Positions 33,889 through 41,988 of a DNA stretch of 64,000 bases are shown here, in pieces; the stretch's first letter is position 1; the number at the start of each line of letters is the position of its first letter. The stretch is taken from assembly GCA_966250335.1 (NCBI GenBank), contig CBINGZ010000005.1, positions 62,001 through 126,000 on the forward strand, written 5' to 3'. The position numbers and the translations under genes are program-made. Source of the stretch: OLB7 sp966250335. Its GTDB lineage: Bacteria; Bacteroidota; Ignavibacteria; OLB7. The notes beneath the pieces are model-generated. The model was not told the origin of the DNA, did not search any database, and saw only the letters and a list, made by a program, of their open reading frames with translations.

Positions 33889-34368
33889 TCAGTACTCGAG
33901 GAATCCGAATCCGGGGATCTCGATCAGAGATGTAGTGACAGAGTGATCGCATTTCGGCCGATCGCCAAGCGGTTTCCTGCAGGAACATCCTTCGTTGGGA
34001 GTGAAAACACAGTAGGAACAGTCGTGACCGGTGCAGGTGTTGGACTCCTGGCCGAACCTGAATCGCATCGGCACGCCACCGGATCCACTTCCCGGAACCG
34101 CCTCGAGTTGAATCCACATCGCCGCACCGTCTCCATTAAACTTGCGGCCATATCCCGCCAGGTAGAGCTCCCCCATCATCGGTTCAATCTTCACCGAATC
34201 GATTACGATGACAGAGTCGATAGCGTGAAAGAAGCCGGCTCTCAATGAATCAACGTCGATCATGATCGTGGGTGTGCCGTTCACGATCTCGACGACCGGC
34301 CGCCATGTGGCCCGCGCCGAACTACATGCCCCAAGCAGTACGAGACAGCAAATGAGTACTCGAACCAT
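33889..34368 (-). CDS. Small lipoprotein, function unknown
   Basis: A 159-residue predicted lipoprotein. The ATG at 34366-34368 has a strong Shine-Dalgarno (GGAGGAG, three bases away), followed by MVRVLICCLVLLGACSS, a signal with a lipobox LGAC. Longer frames upstream lack this support. The mature part has no recognised domain. Six Cys residues (CTGHDCSYCV, GCSCRK, KCDH) cluster in the C-terminal third, suggesting disulfides or a small metal site. It stands alone between two plus-strand regions. Confidence 0.65.
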   Translation of the reverse strand: MVRVLICCLVLLGACSSARATWRPVVEIVNGTPTIMIDVDSLRAGFFHAIDSVIVIDSVKIEPMMGELYLAGYGRKFNGDGAAMWIQLEAVPGSGSGGVPMRFRFGQESNTCTGHDCSYCVFTPNEGCSCRKPLGDRPKCDHSVTTSLIEIPGFGFLEY

Positions 34369-34571
34369 AACTCCTCCTATGGTAGTAGTAACGGGGCGGA
34401 TGAGAATATATCGGGAAAATATCGTTACGGCAAGATCGATCGAAGGGGAACGTTGCATCGGGTCTCGGGAAGCGAGTTTGCCACAAGTTCTGGCGAACTC
34501 GACCTGGAGCGGATTCTCTTACTGCTGTGCACTTATATGACGCCCCTGGGGATCGTAACCACCAAAACCTC

Positions 34572-34608
34572 AAAAAAAAGAGGAGCTCGCGGATTGCGAA
34601 CTCCTCTT
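34572..34608 (-). terminator. Intrinsic terminator of tRNA-Asn
   Basis: A 13-bp stem (34578-34590 with 34596-34608, one mismatch) followed on the minus strand by a run of T (34572-34579). It is four bases beyond the tRNA 3' end, and is the clearest intrinsic terminator in the window. Confidence 0.92.
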
Positions 34609-34611
34609 GGG

Positions 34612-34685
34612 CTCCTGAGGTAGGACTTGAACCTACGACCCTCTGATTAACAGTCAGATGCTCTGACCAACTGAGCTACTCAGGA
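34612..34685 (-). tRNA. tRNA-Asn (anticodon GTT)
   Basis: A complete 74-nt cloverleaf on the minus strand. The acceptor stem is TCCTGAG with CTCAGGA, D-stem GCTC/GAGC, anticodon arm TCTGA-CTGTTAA-TCAGA with anticodon GTT (Asn), variable loop GGGTC, and T-arm GTAGG-TTCAAGT-CCTAC. The discriminator base is G and the CCA end is not encoded. A TATATTTG promoter stands 13 bp upstream and a strong terminator follows, so it is a single-gene transcript. Confidence 0.97.
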
Positions 34686-34697
34686 ATGAGTGGGCCA

Positions 34698-34705
34698 CAA
34701 ATATA
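34698..34705 (-). promoter_or_regulatory. TAnnTTTG promoter element of tRNA-Asn
   Basis: TATATTTG on the minus strand, 13 bp before the mature tRNA 5' end, so transcription would begin about six bases upstream of the tRNA. A TTTC lies 19-20 bp further upstream at the -33 position. Confidence 0.7.
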
Positions 34706-34847
34706 AGGCGGCCCCCCTCGGCTGCGAAAGAAAAACTTTCGGCTGCAAAACTTTGTGACCATCGGAGGTGGGAGGGCTGCCGGCGGGGGAGTGGGGGGGC
34801 GAAGCAATAAACCGATCTCAGGCCCCGTCATCATAAATGAAAAATGC

Positions 34848-34859
34848 TTGTTGCAACAA
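34848..34859. promoter_or_regulatory. Palindromic operator TTGTTGCAACAA upstream of marR
   Basis: A perfect 12-bp palindrome overlaps the expected -33 region (the TTG at 34851-34853 lies 20 bp from TATATTTG). Its 10-bp core TGTTGCAACA recurs before the yceI gene. A MarR dimer bound here would block RNA polymerase, so autorepression is likely. Confidence 0.7.
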
Positions 34860-34873
34860 ATAATCCATCTTCC

Positions 34874-34881
34874 TATATTTG
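34874..34881 (+). promoter_or_regulatory. TAnnTTTG promoter element of marR
   Basis: TATATTTG ends eight bases before the marR ATG. The transcript would start at or next to the AUG, so the mRNA is nearly leaderless. Confidence 0.65.
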
Positions 34882-34889
34882 CTACCGCT

Positions 34890-35372
34890 ATGGGTGAAGC
34901 ATTGAAACGTAGACTCAAACAGCCGAAGTTCCAGAGCCCCTATCAGGAGGCTGTGCTGAGCATCATGGTCGCGGCCAGTCATCTGGAAGGGATGATCGAT
35001 CGCTCCTGCGCGGAGTTCGGCATCACCCATCAGCAGTACAACATCCTCCGCATTCTGAAGGGAGCCCACCCGGAGGGACACGCCTGCGGCGAGATCGCCT
35101 CCCGCATGATCGATCCCTCTCCGGATGTGACCCGCAGGCTCGACGCGCTGGAGAAGGAAGGGCTGATCGTCCGCGAACGGTCCTCGGAGGACCGCAGGGT
35201 CGTCGTCACCCGGATCACCGGGAAGGGGCTGACCCTGCTGGCCGGCATGGAAGCCTCCATGACCATGAACGACGACGAGCTCAAACAGCGCCTTACCGTC
35301 GACGACTGCCGTGAGATCTCCCGCCTCTGCGAGAAGATCTTCGATGATATGCCCCGATCCGATGGCCCCTGA
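34890..35372 (+). CDS. MarR-family transcriptional regulator
   Basis: A 160-residue winged helix-turn-helix protein. The segments ITHQQYNILRILKGAHPEGHACGEIASRMIDPSPDVTRRLDALEKEGLIVRERSSEDRRVVVTRITGKG run as helix-turn-helix then wing (SSEDRRVV) at residues about 48-115, with the dimerisation helices at both ends. The family usually represses its own gene and adjacent detoxification genes and is released by ligands or oxidation. The start at 34890 directly follows the promoter. The TGTTGCAACA operator before marR and before yceI makes self-control and control of the downstream redox cluster likely. It has no Cys sensor that stands out. Confidence 0.93.
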   Translation: MGEALKRRLKQPKFQSPYQEAVLSIMVAASHLEGMIDRSCAEFGITHQQYNILRILKGAHPEGHACGEIASRMIDPSPDVTRRLDALEKEGLIVRERSSEDRRVVVTRITGKGLTLLAGMEASMTMNDDELKQRLTVDDCREISRLCEKIFDDMPRSDGP

Positions 35373-35392
35373 TCTTTTTTTGCGGGCATATC

Positions 35393-35402
35393 TGTTGCAA
35401 CA
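35393..35402. promoter_or_regulatory. Palindromic operator TGTTGCAACA upstream of yceI
   Basis: The 10-bp palindrome is identical to the core of the site before marR. It lies 68 bp upstream of the yceI start, in the gap after marR. Confidence 0.65.
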
Positions 35403-35470
35403 ACCATTGTTAAGACATCTTCATGTTCATCTCTCATAACCTCTCAATCCATCCTCAAAGGAGAAGGACA

Positions 35471-36115
35471 ATGTATCGCAGAATCCTCGGTTCGGCCGTA
35501 GCCGTGCTCGCCCTGACGGTCGCCTCGAACCACGTTCATGCGCAGGCGGTGTCGACGACCGCCAAGGGAACCAAGACGGTCACCCTCAGCGACAAGGTCG
35601 GCAAGAACCAGTTCAACTGGAGCAGCGACGCTCCCCTCGAGAAGATCGACGGCACGGCCGAGGGGATCACCGGCACCCTGAAGCTCGATCCGCAGAAGCC
35701 GACCTCGATCACCGGAACGATCTCGGCGCAGGTCTCGACGATGAACTCCGGGAACGCCGGACGCGACGAGCATATCCGCAACGACAAGTGGCTCGACGCC
35801 GCGAAATATCCCACCATCAGCTTTACCGCCAGGTCGGTCAGGGATGCGAAGGTGGATGGGAACAAGATGACGGCGCAGGTCACCGGCGACTTCACGATGC
35901 ACGGCGTCACGAAGCAGGTCACGATCCCCTTTACGATGACGTACGTCGATGCCTCCGCCAAGACGCGCGAGCGGGCTCCGGGCGACTTCGTGATGATCAC
36001 CGCGGAGTTCAACGTCATGCTGAAGGATTTCAACGTGAACAGCGGCATCATCGGGAGCAAGGTCGGCGAGGCGATCAAGATCAAGGCGCAGCTCTTCGGT
36101 TCCACGGCCATCTGA
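35471..36115 (+). CDS. YceI-family secreted protein
   Basis: A 214-residue periplasmic lipocalin-like protein. The signal peptide MYRRILGSAVAVLALTVASN is followed by a mature domain with GKNQFNWSSDAPLEKIDGTAEG, GRDEHIRNDKWLDAAKYPTISFTA, VTGDFTMHGVTKQVTIPF and VGEAIKIKAQLFGS, the conserved YceI blocks. Family members bind isoprenoid-like or amphiphilic ligands and are induced by stress. AAGGAGAAGG in front of the ATG is a strong ribosome-binding site. It is probably controlled by the upstream MarR through the shared operator. Confidence 0.93.
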   Translation: MYRRILGSAVAVLALTVASNHVHAQAVSTTAKGTKTVTLSDKVGKNQFNWSSDAPLEKIDGTAEGITGTLKLDPQKPTSITGTISAQVSTMNSGNAGRDEHIRNDKWLDAAKYPTISFTARSVRDAKVDGNKMTAQVTGDFTMHGVTKQVTIPFTMTYVDASAKTRERAPGDFVMITAEFNVMLKDFNVNSGIIGSKVGEAIKIKAQLFGSTAI

Positions 36116-36177
36116 ACGGCCGGGGACGTTTCGCTCGGTATCGGTGTTGGGACTCTTCGACATGCCTCGCCGATACC

Positions 36178-36201
36178 GCCGTCGGAATCGATTCCGACGG
36201 C
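36178..36201 (+). terminator. Hairpin between yceI and the NmrA gene
   Basis: A near-perfect inverted repeat, GCCGTCGGA and TCCGACGGC around ATCGAT, about 60 bp after the yceI stop. With no T-run it may attenuate rather than end transcription. Confidence 0.45.
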
Positions 36202-36245
36202 TCATTCCCATCGATCAACAACAACACTTACGAAGGAGCAGTCCG

Positions 36246-37136
36246 ATGGAGACGAACGGTAAGACGATCTTTGTCATAGGAGGGACGGGAACGCAGGGGG
36301 GAGCCGTCTCGCGGCATCTCAACGCAGCGGGGTGGCAGGTGCGGACGATCACGCGCGATCTCTCGAAGCCGGTCGTGCAGGAGCTGCGCGATGCCGGGAT
36401 CGAGGTGCTCGAAGGGAACATGGATGATCCCGCCTCGCTCGACAGGGCGATGGAAGGGGTCTACGGTGTCTTCAGCCTCCAGCAGTTCTGGGAGGTCGGC
36501 GCCGAAGGGGAGATCCGCCAGGGGATCAATGTGGGGGATGCGGCGGTTCGTGCCGGCGTGAAGCATTTCGTCTATTCCTCGGTCGGCGGCGCCGAGAGGA
36601 AGAGCGGGCTTCCCCATTTCGAGTGCAAGTGGGTGGTCGAGAACCATCTCCGCTCGCTCGATATCCCGCTGACGATCATCCGCCCCGTCTTCTTCATGGA
36701 TAATTTCGGGAGCTTCTCCCCTCCCAGCGAGGAGGAGGGCACGCTCGTCTTCCGGGCTGCGCTTCCCCCCGATCGGCCGCTTCAGATGATCGCGGCCGAC
36801 GACATCGGCGGGATCGTCGCGAAGATCTTCGCCGACCCGGAGAAGTATATCGGAGTGGAGATCGAGATCGCGGGGGATGAACTCACCTTCCCGCAGGTCG
36901 CCGAACGCTTCTCCGAGGCCACCGGGAAGCCGGCGCGGTTCGAGGAGCTGCCGCTGGAGACCGTCATGGGGTTCAGCCAGGAGGTGGGGCTGATGTACAA
37001 GTGGTTCGACGAGCACGGCTACACCGCCGACATCGATGCGGTGCGGGAGATCTATCCCCAGCTCAGGTCGATGAAGACCTGGCTGACGGCGCCGAAGCAG
37101 GAGCTTCCCGTGCCGGAAAAGCAGGGAGCCGAGTAG
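36246..37136 (+). CDS. NmrA-like NAD(P)-binding protein
   Basis: A 296-residue Rossmann-fold protein. The dinucleotide loop FVIGGTGTQGGAVSRHL is at residues about 9-25, followed by ITRDLSKP. The NmrA-type VKHFVYSSVG and IIRPVFFMDNF segments are present. The catalytic YxxxK of true SDRs is absent, as expected for the NmrA group, which includes redox sensors such as human HSCARG as well as reductases. An AAGGAG ribosome-binding site precedes the ATG at 36246; the longer frame from 36144 overlaps a hairpin. It is co-directional with yceI and pirin and likely shares the MarR regulon. Confidence 0.9.
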   Translation: METNGKTIFVIGGTGTQGGAVSRHLNAAGWQVRTITRDLSKPVVQELRDAGIEVLEGNMDDPASLDRAMEGVYGVFSLQQFWEVGAEGEIRQGINVGDAAVRAGVKHFVYSSVGGAERKSGLPHFECKWVVENHLRSLDIPLTIIRPVFFMDNFGSFSPPSEEEGTLVFRAALPPDRPLQMIAADDIGGIVAKIFADPEKYIGVEIEIAGDELTFPQVAERFSEATGKPARFEELPLETVMGFSQEVGLMYKWFDEHGYTADIDAVREIYPQLRSMKTWLTAPKQELPVPEKQGAE

Positions 37137-37163
37137 GTCCGACGTCCTATCGTCAAGAGATAC

Positions 37164-37197
37164 AGGGAGGCGACGGACGATGTTCCGTCGCCTCCCT
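37164..37197 (+). terminator. Terminator after the NmrA gene
   Basis: A perfect 14-bp stem AGGGAGGCGACGGA with TCCGTCGCCTCCCT (37164-37177 and 37184-37197), 28 bp after the stop, followed by CTCTCGT. It separates the NmrA gene from the pirin gene. Confidence 0.8.
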
Positions 37198-37361
37198 CTC
37201 GTAAGCTCCCCGGGGAAGCGCCCGGATGCGGGGAGATGGGGGCTCTCGCTCCGCCGGGGGATCGATTCCGAACCAGTTTCAGGGACTATTGCCGTCGAGG
37301 AGTCGCGCTGGAATGCAGGCGTCCCGACAAACGTTATCGTCAGTCAAGGAGGTGGGCCATT

Positions 37362-38060
37362 ATGATCACAATACGACAGAAAGAGGAGAGGGGACATGCC
37401 GATCACGGCTGGCTGAACACGTACCATACGTTTTCGTTCGCCGGCTACTACGATCCGCGGAACATGGGATTCCGTTCGCTTCGCGTGATCAACGAGGATC
37501 GCGTCACCTCGGGGCAGGGGTTCGGAACCCACGCGCACCGCGATATGGAGATCATCACCTACGTGCTGGAGGGGGCGCTGGAGCATAAGGACAGCATGGG
37601 GACGAGCTCGGTCATACGTCCCGGCGAGATACAGCGGATGAGCGCCGGCACCGGCGTCACGCACAGCGAGTACAACCACTCGAAGACGGAGCCGGTCCAT
37701 TTCCTTCAGATCTGGATCATGCCGGAGCGCGCGGGGCTTCCCCCCGGATACGCCCAGCAGATGTTTCCGGTCGAGGAGCGTCGGGACCGCCTCCGCCTGA
37801 TCGCATCGCGCGCCGGACGCGACGGCTCGATCTCGATCAACCAGGACGCCGATCTCTTCTCCGCCGTGCTGACCGGCGGCGAGACCGTCATGCACCGGTT
37901 CGGGGAGGGACGGCACGGCTGGCTGCAGGTAGCCCGCGGAGAGGTCACGGCCAACGGCACGACGCTGACGGCCGGCGACGGCGCCGCGATATCGGGGGAA
38001 CCGGAGCTGCGGATCACGGCCGACGAGGAGGCTGAAGTGCTCCTCTTCGATCTGGCGTAG
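37362..38060 (+). CDS. Pirin-family cupin protein (YhhW type)
   Basis: A 232-residue two-cupin protein. The metal ligands match E. coli YhhW in position: His57 and His59 in FGTHAHRDMEI, His101 and Glu103 in GVTHSEYN. The N-terminal WLNTYHTFSFAGYYDPRNMGF is the pirin signature. Bacterial pirins have quercetin 2,3-dioxygenase activity in vitro or act as metal-dependent regulators. The start at 37362 carries a strong AAGGAGGT ribosome-binding site; the longer frame from 37236 does not. It is followed by the FMN reductase gene after 57 bp. Confidence 0.95.
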   Translation: MITIRQKEERGHADHGWLNTYHTFSFAGYYDPRNMGFRSLRVINEDRVTSGQGFGTHAHRDMEIITYVLEGALEHKDSMGTSSVIRPGEIQRMSAGTGVTHSEYNHSKTEPVHFLQIWIMPERAGLPPGYAQQMFPVEERRDRLRLIASRAGRDGSISINQDADLFSAVLTGGETVMHRFGEGRHGWLQVARGEVTANGTTLTAGDGAAISGEPELRITADEEAEVLLFDLA

Positions 38061-38117
38061 ATCGATCCGGGCGTCGGACCGGCGATCCGGGAACAACAAT
38101 ATCGGGAGACGATTTCC

Positions 38118-38675
38118 ATGAAGATCCTCGCCTTTGCCGCATCGCTGCGGAAGGATTCATACAACAGGAAACTGATCGGCCTGGCGACCGAGGTCGCCCG
38201 CGAGGCGGGGGCGGTCGTCGATCTGGCGGAGTTCCGCGAATTCGACATGCCCCTCTACGACGGCGACGTGAACGTGGCGCAGGGACTTCCGCCGGGAGCG
38301 CTCGAACTGAACCGCCGGATCGAGGCGGTCGACGGTATTATGATCGCCTCCCCCGAGTACAACTACTCGCTTCCGGGGACGCTGAAGAACGCGATCGACT
38401 GGATCTCCCGCGCCCGCCCGGTCCCGATCCGGGGGAAGAGCGGGCTCCTGCTGGCCGCCTCGACATCGATCTTCGGCGGTATCCGCGGGCTCTGGCAGCT
38501 CAGGATTCCGCTGGAAGGGCTCGGCGTCTTCCTCTATCCCGATATGTTCGCCCTCTCCTCCGCGGCGAAGGCGTTCGATGAGAAGGGGAGGATCATCGAT
38601 CCGGTGTCGACCGACCGGATGACGACTCTGGTCCGCTCCTACGTTGCGACGGCGAGCAGGCTTGCCGCTCCGTAG
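38118..38675 (+). CDS. NADPH-dependent FMN reductase family protein
   Basis: A 185-residue flavodoxin-like reductase. The FMN phosphate loop ASLRKDSYNRKL is at residues 8-19, SPEYNYSLPGTLKNAIDWIS (the flavin-contact block of the NADPH-dependent FMN reductase family) lies at about 79-98, and a GxxGGxR-type element FGGIRGLW follows. The family includes azo- and chromate reductases. It is the last gene of the MarR-led redox cluster and is followed by a terminator. Confidence 0.93.
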   Translation: MKILAFAASLRKDSYNRKLIGLATEVAREAGAVVDLAEFREFDMPLYDGDVNVAQGLPPGALELNRRIEAVDGIMIASPEYNYSLPGTLKNAIDWISRARPVPIRGKSGLLLAASTSIFGGIRGLWQLRIPLEGLGVFLYPDMFALSSAAKAFDEKGRIIDPVSTDRMTTLVRSYVATASRLAAP

Positions 38676-38703
38676 GGTCGTACGAACGCGATATGACGGC
38701 AAC

Positions 38704-38746
38704 CGGCCGCGATCGAACAGGAGTCGATCGCGGCCGTGTCGTTGTC
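38704..38746 (+). terminator. Terminator after the FMN reductase gene
   Basis: A 13-bp stem (38704-38716 with 38724-38736) with loop ACAGGAG and a T-containing tail TGTCGTTGTCT. It closes the redox cluster and excludes a start for the downstream kinase at 38736. Confidence 0.8.
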
Positions 38747-38787
38747 TGCTCTCCCTATTGGTGCTGCCGGGCGCGTTACGAGTGTAG

Positions 38788-38795
38788 TATATTCG
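38788..38795 (+). promoter_or_regulatory. TATATTCG promoter element of the sensor kinase gene
   Basis: TATATTCG, one base off TAnnTTTG, stands about 43 bp before the likely TTG start at 38838. It also argues against longer N-terminal versions. Confidence 0.45.
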
Positions 38796-38837
38796 CCCCC
38801 TTCACATCCCTCTCCCCCTGGCTCAACTCGTCAACCG

Positions 38838-41800
38838 TTGGAACGATCGCGCCACATACGGCCCGCACGATGGACCGACCCGTTGCGGCCCCGCCGGCCG
38901 CTGGGCGCGCTGCGATATATCGCATGCGTCGCCGCAGTTCTGGCGACCGTCGGGGCATGGCTTGCATATCCTGATGCGATAAAAGCGCAGGAATACGATT
39001 TCAGGAATCTTTCGGTCGCCGACGGTCTGGCGCAGTCGCAGGTCTACGCCATCTGCGAGGACAGGCGCGGGAACATCTGGTTCGGAACGCGGGGAGGCGG
39101 GGTCAGCCGGTACGACGGCCTCACCTTCACCCCGGTGACCGAGGAGGATGGACTCCCCTCCGGCTTCATCAGGGCGATCGCGGAGGGAGCGGCGGGGGAG
39201 ATCTGGTTCGGCACCGATCTCGGAGTCTCGCTCTACGATGGAAGAGGGATGCGCGACATGACCTCCCGGCTCGGTCTCTCCCGGAAGGCCGTGACCGCCG
39301 TCGCCCGAGACTCCTCCGGCGTCGTCTGGATCGGCACGCAGGAAGAAGGGCTTGTCCGATACGAGAACGGGGCCGTCCGCAGGTTCGGCGTGAAGGAGGG
39401 GCTCCCGGGCTATCTGATCACCTCCCTCTGCGTCGACACGCGGGGCCGCCTCTGGGTCGGCACGAACAGAGGCGCCGCCATGTTCGACGGCCTCCGATTC
39501 ACGGCGTGGGGAGCCTCCGACGGACTGGCCGTGGCGCACGTGAGCGCCGTGACCGACGACGGCTCCGGAACCATCTGGTTTGCGACCTACGGCGGCGGCG
39601 TCAGCAGGTTCGACGGCACGACCTTCACCACCGTCGACGTCGACGCCGGGCTCAGCCACAACACGACCCTGAGCATCGCCGCCGACAGGAACGGCGACAT
39701 CTGGGTCGGAACGGCGGGGGGAGGAGTCAGCCGGATCGGCGACTCCGGGGTGACCGTCTTCACCGAGAGGGAGGGGCTCTGCAACAATATGGTGGCGGCG
39801 GTCATGGTCGACGCCGCCGGGAACGTCTGGTTCGGCAGCTCCGGCGGCGGCGTCTCCAGGCTCTCCGGCCGGAGGTTCGTCAGGTTCACCGGCCGAGGAG
39901 GGGGGCTGGGGAACTGGGTCTACGCGGTCCGGCAGGACAGGGTCGGAACTATCTGGTTCGGAAGTTCCTCCGGCGGCGTCACCCGCTACGACGGGAAGAC
40001 CTACCGGCGCTTCTCCGAAATCGACGGCCTCACCGCCGCGAAGGTGAAGACGATCTTCGAGGATCGCTCCGGGAGGATCTGGTTCGGAACGGTGGGGGAG
40101 GGAGTCTTCATCCGCCGGGGGGAGACGTTCGCACGATTATCGCGGGACGATGGGATGCGCGCCCGCTTCATCAACGCGGCGGCCGAGGATGACGAGGGGA
40201 ACGTCTGGCTGGCGACCTCCGACCACGGCGCCGTTCTCTGCAGGGCCCGGAGCGACAGCTCCGACAGGTTCGTCCATGTCACGCGATCGAACGGACTGCC
40301 GGTGAACCGGGTCTACGACGTGCTGCCGGACGGCCCGGGAAATCTCTGGATCGCCACCGACGGCGGGGGGATCGCGCGGGTACGCTACGGGGGGGCGGAG
40401 CCGCCGAAGGTCGTCGCGCTCCACGATCGCTCCACCGGTCTTGCCGGCAACACGGTCAGGACCATCGCCCGCGACAGCTCCGGGCGGATCCTCTTCGGGA
40501 CGGGGGGGGGCGGGCTGGTTGTCTACGACGGAGGGGCGTTCCGGTCGGTCCGCAGAAGGGACGGCATCAGCTCCGACAACATCTATTCCCTTGTCGTCGA
40601 TCGCGCGGGGAGGATCTGGCTCGGCACCGAGAAGGGGATCGACAGGATCGTCCTCAACTCCGCGTGCAGGGTCACGGAGTCGAAGCATTTCGGCCGCGCC
40701 GAGGGGGTTACGGGGGTGGAGGCGTCGCAGAACGCGGCGGCGCTCGACAGGGAGGGAAATATCTGGTTCGGCACGATCGAAGGGGCGGTCAGATATTCCC
40801 CCGGCGAGGAGAAGCCGAACCTCGTTCCGCCGAAAACACATCTCACCGAGATCAGACTCTTCTTCGACAGGATCGACTCCACCGGCTACGCCGACAGCCT
40901 CACCCCGTGGTATCCGATCCCGGTCGGGCTCCGGCTGCCGTACCACAGAAACCATCTCAGCTTCGAGTTCGTCGGGATCAACCAGCGGAACCCGGAGGGA
41001 GTGCGATATTCCTGGAAGCTGGAAGGGTTCGACGAACGCTGGTCCCCCCGCTCCGACCGGCACACGGCGGTCTACTCCAATCTCCCCCCCGGCGATTACA
41101 GGTTCCTGGTCGTCTCCTACAACGAGGACGGCATCGGGAACCCGCGGCCCGCCTCCTTCACCTTCGTCATCGACCCACCCTTCTGGGCAACCTGGTGGTT
41201 CATGGGGCTGGCGGTCGCCGCGGCAACGGCCGGTATTCTCCTCTTCTATCGCGCCAGGATCGCCGCGCTCCGCCGGAAAAGCCTCGCGGAGCGACATGAG
41301 ATCGAGGTCCGGAAGAATATCGTGGAGCTCGAGCAGAAGTCGCTCCGGCTCTCCATGAACCCTCATTTCATCTTCAACGCGCTCAACTCCATCCAGTCGT
41401 TCATCCCGGGGAACGATCCCTCCTCGGCCTCGCGCTACCTTTCGCGGTTCGCCAGGCTGATGCGGGCGATTCTGGAGAACTCCCGTCAGGAGCATGTGGC
41501 GATCGAGAGCGAGATGGAGATGCTCCGGAACTATCTGGAACTGGAGCGGCTGAACCTGGGGAACAGATTGTTCTACGATGTTTCGGCCGCGCCCGATCTC
41601 GACCCGGCGGCGATCTCGATCCCCTCGATGCTCGTGCAGCCGTTCGTGGAGAACGCCGTGCTGCACGGGATCCGGCCGCGTCCGGGAACCGGCTCGGTCA
41701 CGGTGCTGTTCGAACGGGCCGGCGGGCTGATCCTCTGTTCGGTGCAGGATGACGGGGTAGGGCGCCGCGCCGCCGCGGCCCGTTCCTCCGGAGAGAGGAG

Positions 41801-41960
41801 CGGACACCGGTCGACGGCGATCGATGTGGCGCGGGAGCGGCTGGAGATCATGAACAGGGCGCTCGGGACCGACGCGGGGATCATTATCGTCGATCTGGAG
41901 AACGAATCGGGGGGGGCGGGTACCAGAGTCGAGATCCGTATGCCGTATATTTCCGACTGA
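38838..41960 (+). CDS. Two-component propeller sensor histidine kinase (LytS-like)
   Basis: About 1040 residues. A membrane anchor (YIACVAAVLATVGAWLAY) is followed by a beta-propeller of about 13 Reg_prop repeats (GNIWFGTRGGGVSRYDG, GTIWFATYGGGVSRFDG). The Y_Y_Y domain (YSWKLEGFDERW then LPPGDYRFLVVS) comes next, then one helix (WWFMGLAVAAATAGILLFY) and a HisKA_LytS kinase: LSMNPHFIFNALNSIQ with His843, and SMLVQPFVENAVLHGI as the N-box. The periplasmic propeller probably senses a polysaccharide or other ligand, as in hybrid Bacteroidota sensors, but here without a fused receiver. The start is uncertain: no ATG is in frame, and I choose the TTG at 38838 because the promoter and terminator exclude 38736. 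The cognate regulator follows. Confidence 0.9.
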   Translation: MERSRHIRPARWTDPLRPRRPLGALRYIACVAAVLATVGAWLAYPDAIKAQEYDFRNLSVADGLAQSQVYAICEDRRGNIWFGTRGGGVSRYDGLTFTPVTEEDGLPSGFIRAIAEGAAGEIWFGTDLGVSLYDGRGMRDMTSRLGLSRKAVTAVARDSSGVVWIGTQEEGLVRYENGAVRRFGVKEGLPGYLITSLCVDTRGRLWVGTNRGAAMFDGLRFTAWGASDGLAVAHVSAVTDDGSGTIWFATYGGGVSRFDGTTFTTVDVDAGLSHNTTLSIAADRNGDIWVGTAGGGVSRIGDSGVTVFTEREGLCNNMVAAVMVDAAGNVWFGSSGGGVSRLSGRRFVRFTGRGGGLGNWVYAVRQDRVGTIWFGSSSGGVTRYDGKTYRRFSEIDGLTAAKVKTIFEDRSGRIWFGTVGEGVFIRRGETFARLSRDDGMRARFINAAAEDDEGNVWLATSDHGAVLCRARSDSSDRFVHVTRSNGLPVNRVYDVLPDGPGNLWIATDGGGIARVRYGGAEPPKVVALHDRSTGLAGNTVRTIARDSSGRILFGTGGGGLVVYDGGAFRSVRRRDGISSDNIYSLVVDRAGRIWLGTEKGIDRIVLNSACRVTESKHFGRAEGVTGVEASQNAAALDREGNIWFGTIEGAVRYSPGEEKPNLVPPKTHLTEIRLFFDRIDSTGYADSLTPWYPIPVGLRLPYHRNHLSFEFVGINQRNPEGVRYSWKLEGFDERWSPRSDRHTAVYSNLPPGDYRFLVVSYNEDGIGNPRPASFTFVIDPPFWATWWFMGLAVAAATAGILLFYRARIAALRRKSLAERHEIEVRKNIVELEQKSLRLSMNPHFIFNALNSIQSFIPGNDPSSASRYLSRFARLMRAILENSRQEHVAIESEMEMLRNYLELERLNLGNRLFYDVSAAPDLDPAAISIPSMLVQPFVENAVLHGIRPRPGTGSVTVLFERAGGLILCSVQDDGVGRRAAAARSSGERSGHRSTAIDVARERLEIMNRALGTDAGIIIVDLENESGGAGTRVEIRMPYISD

Positions 41961-41988
41961 TCTTCTTCCTTATCGTTCTTCGATACGT

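Noticed and set aside
38736..38837. GTG start at 38736 for the sensor kinase
   Set aside because: It lies inside the terminator hairpin of the previous gene and upstream of the promoter-like box, so it is unlikely to be translated.
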